Assembly: GCF_963676685.1 (NCBI RefSeq)
Contig: NC_092344.1
Span: 54,830,830-54,894,829, forward strand
Source: Mytilus edulis
Taxonomy: Eukaryota; Mollusca; Bivalvia; Mytilida; Mytilidae
Direction of reading: 5' to 3'
DNA: 64,000 nucleotides
The position numbers were made by a program, and so were the translations under genes. Below, one piece after another: positions 34,601-44,838 of the stretch; positions within the stretch are counted from its first letter, which is position 1, and each line of letters starts with the position of its first letter. The notes under the pieces are model-generated. The model was not told where the DNA came from and searched no databases. It saw nothing but the letters and a program-made list of their open reading frames with translations.

Positions 34601-37600
34601 TATTTGTTAAATCTAAATTATTGTCAGTAGATAAACCATGAAGTTTTTTCTCTCTCACTATTTATAGTGTCTTAACTTTCACGTGAAAAAAAAAATACAA
34701 TTAATCCAATATTCTTCGATTTTAGATCTTTTATACCATTTAAAGAATCTGTTCAAAATTATAATTCATTATGTTTTAGTTTTTCAAAAAATTCTTATAA
34801 ACATTTTAATGCATTACAGGTTTCAAGAAAAAGAAGCAACATAGATTCTACAGATGTGTTCATTCTCGATATGGGCGCTAAAATTTTTCTTTGGTATGGT
34901 AAAGGTTGCAACAAGGACGAAAAAATTAAGGTATTATAATGCATTACATTCACACAATGAAAGGTTACTAACATTAAAGTGTACAATATCAATGTTTTAC
35001 TTTATTGTCCTTGAAAACGATCATTTTCAGCAGCGAAAATGGTGAAGCATACCGAAACTAAAGTCTATAACCAATATATTCCTTGATTAGTTAAAACATA
35101 CATGTGCTTGTATGTTGTATCACTCAATTTTCTAATCAATATTGAACGTATCCGCTGAAGTAAGAAAATAGCGTGAATTGATTCATCTGAAATGGAAAAA
35201 AGTCTCTTAAAATTTACAGAAATGATAAATATAAACAACAAATAGCAATATTTAGGCATTTAGATACAACCGGTTATTTTACAACCTAAGATATAACATA
35301 TGTTTTGATATATATGTAAGTCGAAAAAACACCACCCAACTCCTGCCAAATAAATAAACTGCTCGACTATACTTTACTCCTGTGAGATTCCTATTAGAAA
35401 TAAGTAGATACTTATACGTTATTATAGTAAGACATCGTCAGTTGCGGATCGGTAAATGTGAGGTATTTTTGTCCATATGTAGCAAATATACTTCCTGTGG
35501 GTACTAAAGGTAAATCATGTTTTATCAAAACTAGAATCAATTCATATGTATATATAATGTGTTCTCGCTTAAAGTAAGTTTGGAGATAAACATATCTTTT
35601 AAAGATCGATTTTCACAGAAATGTGATCGTAAATAACTGTTTAGAAATTATTATAGTTTCCTGAAAATGGACGGTTTATTTCTATTCTTTATGCTTGATT
35701 TCGTTTACAAAAAAAAATGTATGAAGTTTAAGAAAAACTATAAGTTGCAAGGGGATAAGTTTATCTTATTCGTAAATTGCGCTATGGTTTTGAATTGTTC
35801 CTTAGGAATTATAAAGTTGACAATCTTTTAAGAAATGAATCTTGAAAAATCAACACAAAATGTTCGAATTTCAGGGTTTGCAGTATGTTAATTCATTAAA
35901 AGATGAGAGAAGTGGGAAGAGGACTGAAACAGAAATACTGGAAGAATTAACAACACGAAACACGGTGAGAAGCCATTTGTTATTGTCTTAATAATGTTTC
36001 TTTTTAAAGTCTCTTTGGTATTCAAATATTTGTACACCCTTCATTTTCAAATATTTAAGTTTTGGCGTTCCTGGTGAAGCTTGATCTGCTCTGCTTAAGC
36101 CCCAGTCCCACTAGACCACGATCGCACCACGCTAACCGCGATTTAAAATGAATTCAGATCGTGGTAAGGTCGAGGTATGAGCGGCATGAAAATGTAAAGT
36201 TTCGTTGCTTTCACGATGCTACTACGTCCTCGTTACGCTTCTACAACGATCCCGCTACGATTATACCACGTTTATTCTGCGACCTCACTACGATAGTCTC
36301 GATCTTTCCACGCTCATCACGTCCTCACTACGACCAAACCACTGTTTATCCGATTGCAACACGATCTTACCACTCTTTTACTGCGATTATACCACGCTCT
36401 TACCACGACCATACCACGTTCATATACTGAGATCTTACTACATTCCCGTAATATATCGTCAACATCGTGTTCCATATAAATACTGTATCATTCCTTCTAT
36501 TTCTCATTGATGCGTAGTTTCTCGGAAACAACGTAGTCATACAACAAAAATCTACGAGAACTCGTGGGCGTAGTGGTAGGGGTAGAGGCAGAGGCAGAGG
36601 CAGATCTGATAGTAACGAATCATGATCCAGTAGAGATACCGGATCAACAAATCCAACCACAATTTATTGATGGTCCATCATTCTCAAATGATGATGTTTT
36701 AGTGAACGATAACAGGGATGACACAGATGTGTCGAGCATGGTTGAACCGTTGGAATAAAAGGACAAGAAGTCCAAAACAAATGTACATACAAACAAAACC
36801 TAGAGAGCTTTTATGTATTTCATGTGAAAATTATAATGTGCATGATTGTCGTAGTATGAACGTAGTAAGGTCGTAAGAAGAGCGTGATGAGGACGACATG
36901 GGCGTGTTAGAATCGTACTATGGTCTTGAACAGCGTGGTGTAAACGTGATATAGTCGTAGTGGAAGCGTAGATGGGTCGCGATGAGAACGTGATGGTCGT
37001 AGTGAGGTCGTAGTAACGTCGCTGTGAGAGCGTAGCGAAGTATATCCGAATAGAATCACGCTTTCGCTACGCTCTCGCTACGATGGTACAGCGACCTTTG
37101 CTATCTTATCACGATCTACTGCGCTCTCACTACGCTTCTACTACGACCTGATTTCTCCAAGACCACAATCTTGAAGACCTCACCACGACCGTACTACGAC
37201 CTTACTGCGATCTGCACGGTCGCGCTACGATCGTCAAAATTTTCATTTTTTTCACAGATCGTAGTGCGATCGTGGCCTAGTGGAACTGCGGTATTAAATG
37301 GTTCGTACATAAGCAATTTATAAATTGTAATTTTTATGTTTATTAAAACACGTTTGATTTCGATTTCATTGTAAAAGACACGTTCGTTTAGAAAGAGAAT
37401 ATTAAGGTGTTACTGAGATTATTTATGGACAATTTGAATTGTGTAGTTTAAAATCAAATTTGCTTTCTTAGAAGTAATAATGTTTCTTATTGATTTAGAA
37501 ACTGAATCATCAAACAAATAAAGGCAACAGCAGTACACCGCTGTTCGAAAGTCAGGAATCGATTGCGAAAAAAACAAATCCGGGCTACAAAGTAAAACAG

Positions 37601-40600
37601 AGGATGCTTTTGGCATGACACAGCACTTTTTTTTTTTTTTTTTAATGGATTTTGATTTTGATTTTTTTTAATTTGAATTATGTTCCCATCACTAATGTGT
37701 TCTTAATCTTATTCATTCTTACAAAACTTGTTTGTGTTTGAACTTGCTGCCTCTAGCTCTGTACTCTACAGACGGGGAAAGGGATTATTTCTTTGTACCA
37801 ATCACATGTGGTATCAGTACTTAGTAATGGGTTTGCATTTTTTTTTATTAAAAAAGTTTTAAAACCTGTGTTTGACTTGTGTAATGTGTTTTGCTTATTG
37901 TGTCTCATTTTACAGGACATGAATATCTGACTTTATTTAACCTATGGAGTTAATGTAGATTACACTATTTTTCAACATTCTAGCACAAATTTTTCAAAGC
38001 GTTAGATCAAGAAGAAGAAGAAGACTTTGACAGCAGTTCAGACTTTGTGTCAGCAAAAACAGAAAAAGAACTATATAGGTAACTTTAAGGCACACATGAC
38101 GTAGAATAAATTGAAGGAGACATAATGAAAATATTGTTTTAAAATGTTATAAATAGACAATTACGTAAAATTGAGAATGAAAATTGGGAATATGTCAAAG
38201 AGACAACAACCCGACCAAAGAGCAGACAACAGCCGAAGGCCACCAACGGGTCTTCAACGCATTGAGAAAATTCCGCATCGGGAGGTCGTCCTCAGCTTCC
38301 CCCCAAAATAAAATTGTGTACTACATTGTGAAAAAGGGCATACTCAACTCCATAAAATATAAATGAACTACAATTAAAAAAGCATATATGATAAACCAAG
38401 GCCAGTGGCTCCTGGCTTGGGAGAGATGCAAAAATGCGGCGAGGTTAAACATGTCTGTGAGATCACTACCCCTTTAATACCTCTATCCAATGTAGAATAA
38501 ATAAAGGATGCACATAGCAATACGCACAGTAAAGTTCAGTTTAACAGAAGTCCCAGTTCGGTGACAGAATAGGTAACAAAAGAAACTAAGCAAAATGGCA
38601 ATTATACGTAAATTAACAAAGGACTACTAGCAGTTACTGACATGCCAGCTCCAGACCTCAGACCTCAGTTAAACTGATTGAAAGATTATGTCATGGTCAT
38701 ATGAAAATTAAGTACAATACCTCCCGTTATGCGTTTAGTATATCATACCATCATAAAATACATGTATAGGATGAGAACATAAACCCGTTTGTCACGTATA
38801 CATTTAAAATTTCTAGAGAATATCATTTTTTGCAAATTCTCAAAAAAAAAATACAATTTAGGTATTGAACGAATATGTTTTGAAAGCACCCACACTTCAA
38901 AGAAGTTCTCTCCTATCCATTTTTTTTTATGTTTTAGGTTGTCTGATGCATCCGGACAAATGACAATGTCTTTAGAAAAGACAGGTCATATGGAACAGAA
39001 TGACTTAAAATCAGATGTAAGTACAACGTTAAAAAGTAAATTATTGAACCAATTTATCTGCTTAATTGAATGTCATTTTTTCAAAACTATGATATATAAC
39101 TGCTGCCATTTCCGGTTAATCGTTGAGGTGTGCTCATTTCCTTAATTCCTATCAAAGGACAGTTTGTCGTCGACTAAAATAATTTCAGTATTTCAATCAA
39201 TTTCAACCATTGCAGGATGTGTTTATTTTGGATACACAGAAGGAATTATTCGTTTGGATTGGAAATTCTACAACATATGCTGAGCGTAAAAATGCTATAA
39301 CATATGCGCACGTGAGTGAAAAAAAATAATTAAAGTAAAATGAAAACTATTGCTATGACGATTTCAAATGCTAGAAAGAAGTTTTTTTTCTAAAAAAAAT
39401 GCATTTACTTTTGTGGAATATTCTGTCAATTCAGTCCTGATGTTACTTTTCTGCATTTTATGACTGCCATTTTGAACGGCCGGAATAGACGGTCATGTTG
39501 ATCAATTCAAATGTCGACTTGGTTACAATTTTTCACTAGTTTTTAAAAGTTATTTTAGATAATACAGACAATGTTTAAACTTTGAAAGACCAGTTGTTTC
39601 CAAGCTGTAGTTAAAAAATCCTGATTACCATTGAATTTCATTCAGCGTCAAACATACTCTCACATCCAGAATTTGTTATGAATGTACTTACTAAAAATGC
39701 TGAGACCATTTCTACAGCACAATAATGCACGTTATGATCATTACATATAATCAGATTTTGCAGGACACTGCCACAGGACTTTTTTCCAATTACATTTCAA
39801 CAATTTATGATATGAACTATAATTCTTTGAGGTGAATGTACATGTGTCTATGACAATGTTATATGATGACATACAAATAAATGTTCATTTAAAAAGGGGG
39901 CAGTTCAAGATAAGATATACCTTTCAAATCAGGAGATAACGCTATCATACAATTAAAATGAATGTTTAAACTACAAAGATGTAATCAAGGTGGCTTTGCC
40001 CTTTAACGGTGTGCATATTTTAACGCATGTTTCTTACGACGAGTGCCATGGAAATGGTATGCCATAAAACTAGCGACTAATCCAGTGTATCAAAAGTAAC
40101 GCTACCAAAGTTAAGTGCAAAATTGCAACAAATTACATGTATTGACAGCCTTAATATTTAAACTATAGTACAGCTTTCAACAAATTAAAACAGCAGTGAT
40201 GATTCAAATTATGCAGAAAACATGCAAACTTAAAATATACAAACAAACCCGACGGTAGTATTTGCCAAACGCATTGCATTATAATCCAAATTAAAGAGAG
40301 TAGGCGTGTTTAATGTATATAATTTTATATGACCCAAAAGCGTTTGCCTTCTTCCAATGTTATGTCGAATTGGTTAATCAATCGCTTGCAAAGATTGATA
40401 ATCCAAACAAAATACAAATATTTTACTGGCGAAGAAGAACAACGGACATGATGACATGAGCACATACGCTAAGTGATTTAAAATTCAGATTTTAAATCCT
40501 ACTATGCACACTTAATCTAGTATTTCTTTATAAAAAAAAACCTGATAGCAGTCTTTGTAGGATGTATTTTTTAAACAATACTTTTGTGACTGATAATACC

Positions 40601-41091
40601 ATCAGTACAACACAATATTAATAAATTGTATTGACAATCATTAAATCACAATGAAATAATGTGTTGAATGCTAAATATACTTTGTTTTTTAATAATCATG
40701 TGTGCAGATGTACTTGTTTTATCTAACATTTGTAAATGTCACAAAAAAATAACAAAATTTCCTTAACTTTAAATTTTACTTGTATAACAAGTTATTAAGA
40801 ATGGCCTGTTTAATGATTTGCTAGTTATATTTACCTTATGATGTCATATGACTACGTAATAGTACATAAATAAAAACTTTTAAAAACAACGTTTAAGGTT
40901 CATCAATTGGATTGTTAATGTGATATGCGTGAATACATGACTGAATACACCCTAAAGCCTACTTTCTTGATTTAAACTAGTTAATTTTTTTTCAGAACTA
41001 TTTAAAGAAAACTGATCATCCATTAGTTCCTGTTAGCTGCCTTACTGAAGGGAAAACTACCGAGGCTTTCCAAACTGCTATAGCCGCTTAG
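22695..41091 (+). CDS. Gelsolin-like actin-severing/capping protein, tandem copy 2 (complete)
   Basis: Exons: 22695-22698 (ATG plus one base), 23065-23145, 24860-24933, 27717-27791, 28847-28918, 30695-30822, 32375-32483, 34820-34930, 35875-35964, 37984-38078, 38938-39016, 39216-39311 and 40996-41091 (TAG). They total 1110 nt, or 369 residues. G1 spans about residues 46-160, with GDSY at 71-74 and DE at 103-104 matching type-2 Ca2+ ligands of gelsolin segment 1. G2 is about 168-240 ([13 protein letters not shown]). A linker with an acidic EEEEDFD run covers 240-280. G3 is about 280-367 ([24 protein letters not shown]). The start rests on ATGG|GTAGGT joined to CT-TTG, giving [11 protein letters not shown]. 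The donor after exon 27717-27791 is GC (AAT|GCAAGT); copies 1 and 3 have AAT|GTAAGT there. Role inferred from the family: Ca2+-regulated severing and capping of actin filaments. All other exon sizes match copy 1. Confidence 0.92.
23490..23560 (-). repeat. Family D repeat fragment (antisense)
   Basis: Only the taccgaattccgaggaaatt, aaaattcccttatcaaatg block of family D is present, within the second intron of copy 2. Confidence 0.5.
25778..27530 (+). pseudogene. 5'-truncated, frameshifted non-LTR (LINE) retrotransposon
   Basis: It starts inside the reverse transcriptase at a [13 protein letters not shown] block (about 25783), followed by an LNDLEE motif. The catalytic block [13 protein letters not shown] follows (25922-25969), then the downstream motifs [13 protein letters not shown] and [10 protein letters not shown]. 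The C-terminal CNLCK..H..C zinc-knuckle-like region is at about 26903-26990, and the last frame ends at 27112. At least three frame changes and stops break it, and the endonuclease is absent. A 3' tail with AATAAA (about 27500) and an A-run ends near 27530. Family knowledge: target-primed reverse transcription, with 5' truncation as the typical outcome. Its clade (CR1/L2/I-like) cannot be settled by eye. It lies in the third coding intron of copy 2. Confidence 0.85.
27792..27797 (+). promoter_or_regulatory. Non-canonical GC splice donor in copy 2
   Basis: The exon ends ...CTAAAT and the intron begins GCAAGT. The equivalent donors in copies 1 (724) and 3 (60372) are GTAAGT. Apart from the T-to-C change, the donor matches the consensus perfectly, which is the pattern known for functional GC-AG introns. 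The acceptor is the normal ttccag at 28841-28846. Confidence 0.75.
28107..28612 (-). repeat. Tandem 1.5-mer of a 348-bp repeat with hammerhead-ribozyme-like core
   Basis: A complete monomer (28107-28454) is followed by the first about 158 bases of a second (28455-28612). Both start with gttatcaaaggtac.aggatt. Read on the - strand, the second copy has CTGATGA (28517-28523), a GTC/GAC stem II with a 7-base loop, GAAA (28500-28503) and an ACGC..GCAT stem III. The first copy has lost eight bases of the core but keeps stem III. A third copy is at 33295-33645 in the other orientation. The interior ccctcggggacgaaacgtcc and ggcatcgacccagtgg block is shared with the leader of the Penelope-like element at 44.76-44.83 kb. 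Confidence 0.75.
28615..28745 (+). repeat. Family B repeat, diverged
   Basis: The segment ttagttttcgtttcgttgca ... agtgtttctgttgt ... gtgtttccctctgtgttag ... ttgttacccggattt follows the order of family B at 4420-4675. It abuts the truncated hammerhead-like repeat. Confidence 0.5.
29031..30300. mobile_element. Bivalve repeat element with internal duplication of about 491 bp
   Basis: It starts tagctgacctggtccaaaga and ends with gcgacacaggctcttaagag then cctctag. The interior holds two long, similar blocks beginning tacaaaaatcttctcct at 29108 and 29599. Each contains aagatggccgccatggctaa and ends near gtcagttgaccccttaa. I recognise this as an abundant bivalve repeat. No open frame of its own is convincing. 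It fills most of the intron before exon 30695-30822 of copy 2. Confidence 0.7.
30830..32374. other. Intron of copy 2, no feature seen
   Basis: AT-rich intron sequence between exons 30695-30822 and 32375-32483, with no recognised repeat, RNA gene or plausible reading frame. Confidence 0.45.
33295..33645 (+). repeat. Hammerhead-like-core repeat, full monomer
   Basis: This single copy of the 348-bp repeat is in the orientation where the ribozyme-like strand is +. It has CTGATGA at 33571-33577, stem II GTC(78-80)/GAC(88-90) with loop GTATGTA, and GAAA at 33591-33594. Stem III is ACGT/GCGT (33594-33597 with 33605-33608), and the potential cleavage base is A33609. Stem I is not convincing by eye. 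It lies in an intron of copy 2. Confidence 0.7.
36099..37293. mobile_element. TTAA-flanked foldback/TIR element made of CTACGAC-type repeats
   Basis: The left end (ccccagtcccactagaccac, then gatcgcaccacg) and the reverse complement of the right end (ccgcagttccactaggccac, then gatcgcactacg) form a TIR of about 35 bp. TTAA lies immediately outside both ends (36095-36098 and 37294-37297). About 36110-36430 is a dense, degenerate array of CTACGA/ACCACG motifs; 36850-37060 carries the complement, and 37060-37250 returns to the first orientation. The centre (36430-36850) is ordinary AT-rich sequence with a short Arg-Gly-rich frame. TTAA duplication is known for piggyBac- and Kolobok-type transposons, but no transposase is present. 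It sits in the intron before exon 37984 of copy 2. Confidence 0.7.
36518..36625 (+). other. Short Arg-Gly-rich open frame inside the foldback element
   Basis: One frame reads [21 protein letters not shown] before a TGA at about 36623. A different frame (36564-36758) continues with an acidic PEPTIDE-like stretch ([20 protein letters not shown]) to a stop. The two could be halves of a frameshifted 3' exon of a host or transposon gene captured by the element. No domain is recognised. Confidence 0.25.
37505..37612 (-). repeat. Family B repeat fragment (antisense)
   Basis: The blocks aataaaggcaacagcagtac, accgctgttcgaaag and acaaatccgggctacaaag match the copy at 13533-13712. Confidence 0.6.
38168..38790 (+). 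repeat. Dispersed bivalve repeat, family A (copy 2)
   Basis: It shows the same order of blocks as 3588-4390 (gtcaaagagacaacaacccg, caaaaatgcggcgagg, ggactactagcagttactga, cctcccgttatgcgtttagt). It is shorter at the 3' side. It occupies most of the intron between exons 37984-38078 and 38938-39016 of copy 2. Confidence 0.75.
39320..40990. other. Last intron of copy 2, no feature seen
   Basis: AT-rich sequence of about 1.7 kb with no recognised repeat, RNA gene or plausible reading frame. Confidence 0.45.
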
Positions 41092-41144
41092 ATAACGATA
41101 TTCAACTCTGTAACAGTTCTAAGATTGCAATATGTCAAAAGAAA

Positions 41145-41150
41145 AATAAA
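41145..41150 (+). promoter_or_regulatory. Probable poly(A) signal of gelsolin-like copy 2
   Basis: AATAAA lies about 55 bases after the TAG of copy 2, implying a very short 3' UTR, shorter than that of copy 1. Confidence 0.55.
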
Positions 41151-41367
41151 GTTACCTACCTTACATAATCATAGTACTTTCACAGTTTCATAAATTGTAC
41201 AAAACATGTTACGAGATGTCATTTTTATTTTCACACCAGAACAAGAAATTCAATGAATAGTATATGCACTAAGATTTACGCCATATTTTTTTTCCTGATA
41301 TGATTGATTCCGGTATAGCAATTTTTCTAATGTTTTGATTAAGAATGCATAACAAAAAAAATAAGTT

Positions 41368-41650
41368 TGTAAAAAGTAAAATGACAAAAATACTGAACTC
41401 CGAGGAAAATTCAAAATGGAAAGTCCCTAATCAAATGGCAAAATAAAACGAAAAAACACATCAAACGAATGGACAACTGTGATGCCTGACTTGGTACACT
41501 ACAAGCATTTTCAATAAATAATTAATTGAACCTGGTTTTATAGCGCTAAACCTCTCACTTGTATGACAGTCGCATCAAATTCCGTTATATTTACAACGAT
41601 GCGTGAACAAAACAGATATAATCGGTAAAATAGTCAAAATATGGTTACAG
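41368..41650 (-). repeat. Dispersed bivalve repeat, family D (antisense)
   Basis: The blocks atactgaactccgaggaaaa, tggaaagtccctaatcaaat, tgcctgacttggtac and cttgtatgacagtcgcatca are present in order. It lies about 220 bases beyond the poly(A) signal of copy 2. An A-run follows at about 41690-41710. Confidence 0.7.
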
Positions 41651-42359
41651 CAGTCATCACTGTGTTACAATCTCAAAACAAACAAACATTTACAAAAAAA
41701 AAAAAAAAACACAAAAAGCATCTATCAAATTGAAAAACACATTAATTGTTACGCGTGTTTGGCGTCAGAAAATGTAAAGTCACATAGGAAGAAATTTTGT
41801 CGTTCAATGTATATTCAAACAATTATAATTTCACATGGGGATGGTGGTATGCAGGGTTAAAAAATCAAAAGTTATGTTATATTAAATTTCAGAAACAGAC
41901 CGATATTTAAAATTATCCAGAAGTTCTTTAGAATTTTTAAGAATCCATATATGGTTAATACCACTACACAAGTAAAATAATTTTGTCGTTTGTCGTTCAA
42001 AGTATTGTCAAATTTGTAATAGAACGATAACATAATGACACATAATAGAACATACACATAATGACGGGATCTTTAAAAGTACAAAGTCACGTTATAAAAA
42101 CCAAAAGAAGCACAAAAAGTCGCATATACAAAACACACCAGCAAAACAGCTTTTGATATAATTTAATAATAATAAAAAATACAATTGCATTCAATTTAGG
42201 ACTTTACATTTTGTTACTTAAAAGTAGAATCATCTATCGCTATATTTCGACAAAAATGTTTAATACGATTCTTTTTTCAATTAATAATAATATAACAGAA
42301 TTTGAAAAAAATATTTCATTATAAACAGTTAGTTTGACGCGTCGAAACAAGCTCAAAAA

Positions 42360-42545
42360 CATCGGTCATGTATTATTGACTTTTTACATTAGTCATTTCG
42401 GGGCCTTTTATAGCTAACTATGCGGTATGGGATTTACTCATTGTTGAAGGGCGTACGGTTGTGACCCATAGTTGTTAATTTTTGTGTCATTTTGGAATCT
42501 TGTGGAGAGTTGTCTCATTGGCAATCATACCACATCTTCCATTTT
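42360..42545 (+). repeat. Dispersed bivalve repeat, family E (sense)
   Basis: It contains ctttttacattagtcatttcg, gggccttttatagct, tgttgaagggcgtacggttg and tggagagttgtctcattggc. This is the reverse complement of the copies at 52190 and 62730. Confidence 0.7.
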
Positions 42546-42879
42546 ATTTCTGCAAGTCAACCATTCAACCTCATGAATCCGTATTCATGTGACCATTAAT
42601 TTAATCACGTAGCTAGAGATGGGTTACGCTTCTACTAGATGTGTTTGATTATTAAAAGGAAAAGAATGTCACCACTGAAAGTAAAGCAGTGGTGAACCGT
42701 TTTGTAACTCATTCGTCCAAGAAAATTCGTTTTATTACAGGTGAAAACAATAATTATCAAATCGTTTTGACCTATAACATGAAATCAAACAGGCCTAGAA
42801 AAAATCCAATTGCTAGTGCTCGCTATCTATTTATATTTATATTTGTGTTTATACCTGATTATTTTTATTGTGTATTATT

Positions 42880-43185
42880 ATTTTTCATTTTTGCTAAATG
42901 TGCTTTGTCTATATGCCTTTTTGTATTCTTGTTTTACATTTTTGCTAATGTCTGTTTGTTTTGTTCACACATCATTGTCAATGGATTGTTTTACGACTGT
43001 CATACAAGTGAGAGCAAGTTAGCTAGCTATAAAACCCGGTTTTAATCAACCATTTCTACATAAGAAAATGTCTGTCCGAAGTCAGGCATATGACAGTTGT
43101 TATACATTCGTTTGATGTGTTTGAGCTTAAGATCTTGCCATTTAATTAGGGACTTTCCGTTTTGAATTTTCCACATCATGAAAAT
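42880..43185 (+). repeat. Dispersed bivalve repeat, family D (sense) with a single 125-bp-type unit
   Basis: It starts with one aaatgtgctttgtctatatg unit, then tctgtttgttttgttcacac, ctagctataaaacccggttt and agggactttccgttttgaat. The copy at 18.1-18.9 kb has four such leading units, so the leader varies in copy number between insertions. Confidence 0.7.
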
Positions 43186-43189
43186 GTAA

Positions 43190-44610
43190 GTTTTGTATCT
43201 GTTGTTATTGTTATACTATAGTCTGCATGTTGAACAAGTTTCATGGGCTCCTTTGTATTTTGAATGTATATGATATAAGACCCAATACTACTTTAAAAAG
43301 ATTGCTTAAAATTTCTGAAAGTAAGGTACTAATGTTTTGAATTTGTTTTTAAAAATGTCCCAATTAAGATTTGTTTCTATTTATTATTTTTCTACATTTA
43401 TAAGATTCATACATCAGGTCGAAGTATATGATTTTATATTCAGTAGGAAACTGTGATGAAACACTTCAATATGTTGTCAATAAGGTTTCATGGAAGATAA
43501 CTACCCAGCCCCTTATTAACATAAGATATTCATTGGATTGTCTTAGCTCCCTTTAAAACTTCATAAAACATGTTTAGCCATAAAAAAAAGTTTATTTCAC
43601 TTGTTATTTAACTTAAGACATATTTATAACTTAAGATAACCCACATATAAGAGCAAATAATTTGAAAAACTTGAATTGAACATATTTTAGCACTTCATAA
43701 ATTACTTCCTTACCTTTGAAATGACTTTACAAATTTCAACAAATATATGTGTAGAAATTGACGGCAACCTCTTTTCAAAATATGTGTGATGTAAACCCAA
43801 GTCTTATTAGATTGTTAGTATTCTTCATTTTCTCCCTTGTCCATATTATGACATGGCTGAGATTCTTGTACATTATTTGATTAAAATTTCTAACTAGTTG
43901 AACAGGTTTGAATTTTGAAACAGATTGCAATAAGATTAGAATATGCAATGAACTTCAATAATTTGAGGAGAAACACCTACATTCAAGTAACTTTAATTAA
44001 AAAAAACATATAGTACAAATTAACGCAGTACCTTTTTTCGTAGGTCACATATAAAGCTTGACGCCTGTAATAGTTATACTACTGTATGTTTAAATTTCTT
44101 CTCTTATCTGCAACATGTAAACCTACTAGAAACTAAAATAATGTCACGTGTTTAAGGTAAAAATTCTACTAATAGACATTAATGACTTTGTTTAGTATTG
44201 TTTATTTGTCCAGTTAAAATTAACATCTTCATAGATTGATATGTGGTTCTTTTGGCTTAAAGCATAGATAATGTGGATGTCAGTTCCGGTTAAAACTATA
44301 TAAACTCCTACTTATAATTTATTATACTAAGTAAGGCTATTCTGTAAGCGTTTTTTTTTCACCATGAAAATACGACAGGTTTTATTTCGGTTATTTTCTT
44401 TGTATCACAATGTTTCAATTTTGGAAACACCTCTTTCAGAAACAGCTGTTAATTATAAACTTGATCGAACATTTGTCTTAAAAGCAAACTTTTCAAATGA
44501 AATGTATATTGTGCTTCTTTTTTTTCGTTGTAAGATTTGTTTAAACGTAAACAAATATTGGAGTTTATAAACAAAAACTATGTTTGACCAATAAATTAAT
44601 ATGTGCATAT
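43190..44610. other. Spacer between copy 2 and the Penelope-like element, no feature seen
   Basis: AT-rich sequence with no gene, RNA gene or recognised repeat. Confidence 0.4.
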
Positions 44611-44614
44611 GCAG

Positions 44615-44757
44615 TGTTTATTCTTTAGTTTTCTATGTTGTGTCATGTGTACTATTGTTTTTCTGTTTGTCTTTTTTTCATTTTTAGCCATGGCGTTGTC
44701 AGTTTGTTTTAGATTTATGAGTTTGACTGTCCCTTTGGTATCTTTCGTCCCTCTTTT
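44615..44757 (+). repeat. 5' terminal direct repeat of the Penelope-like element
   Basis: It runs from tgtttattctttagttttct to ctttcgtccctctttt and is nearly identical to 47967-48110. Related sequences without coding parts are at 13086-13290 (+), 6110-6310 (-), 58380-58535 (-) and 15480-15720 (+, old). Confidence 0.8.
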
Positions 44758-44838
44758 ATTACCACTGGGTCGATGTCTCTGCTGGTGGACATTTTGTCCC
44801 CGAGGACATCATCCGCCCAGTAGCAAAACTACAATTGC

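Noticed and set aside
36161..36510. Overlapping 89- and 101-residue frames rich in Arg, Ser, Tyr and Thr
   Set aside because: They translate the CTACGAC-type repeat arm of the foldback element; composition follows the DNA repeat in every frame.
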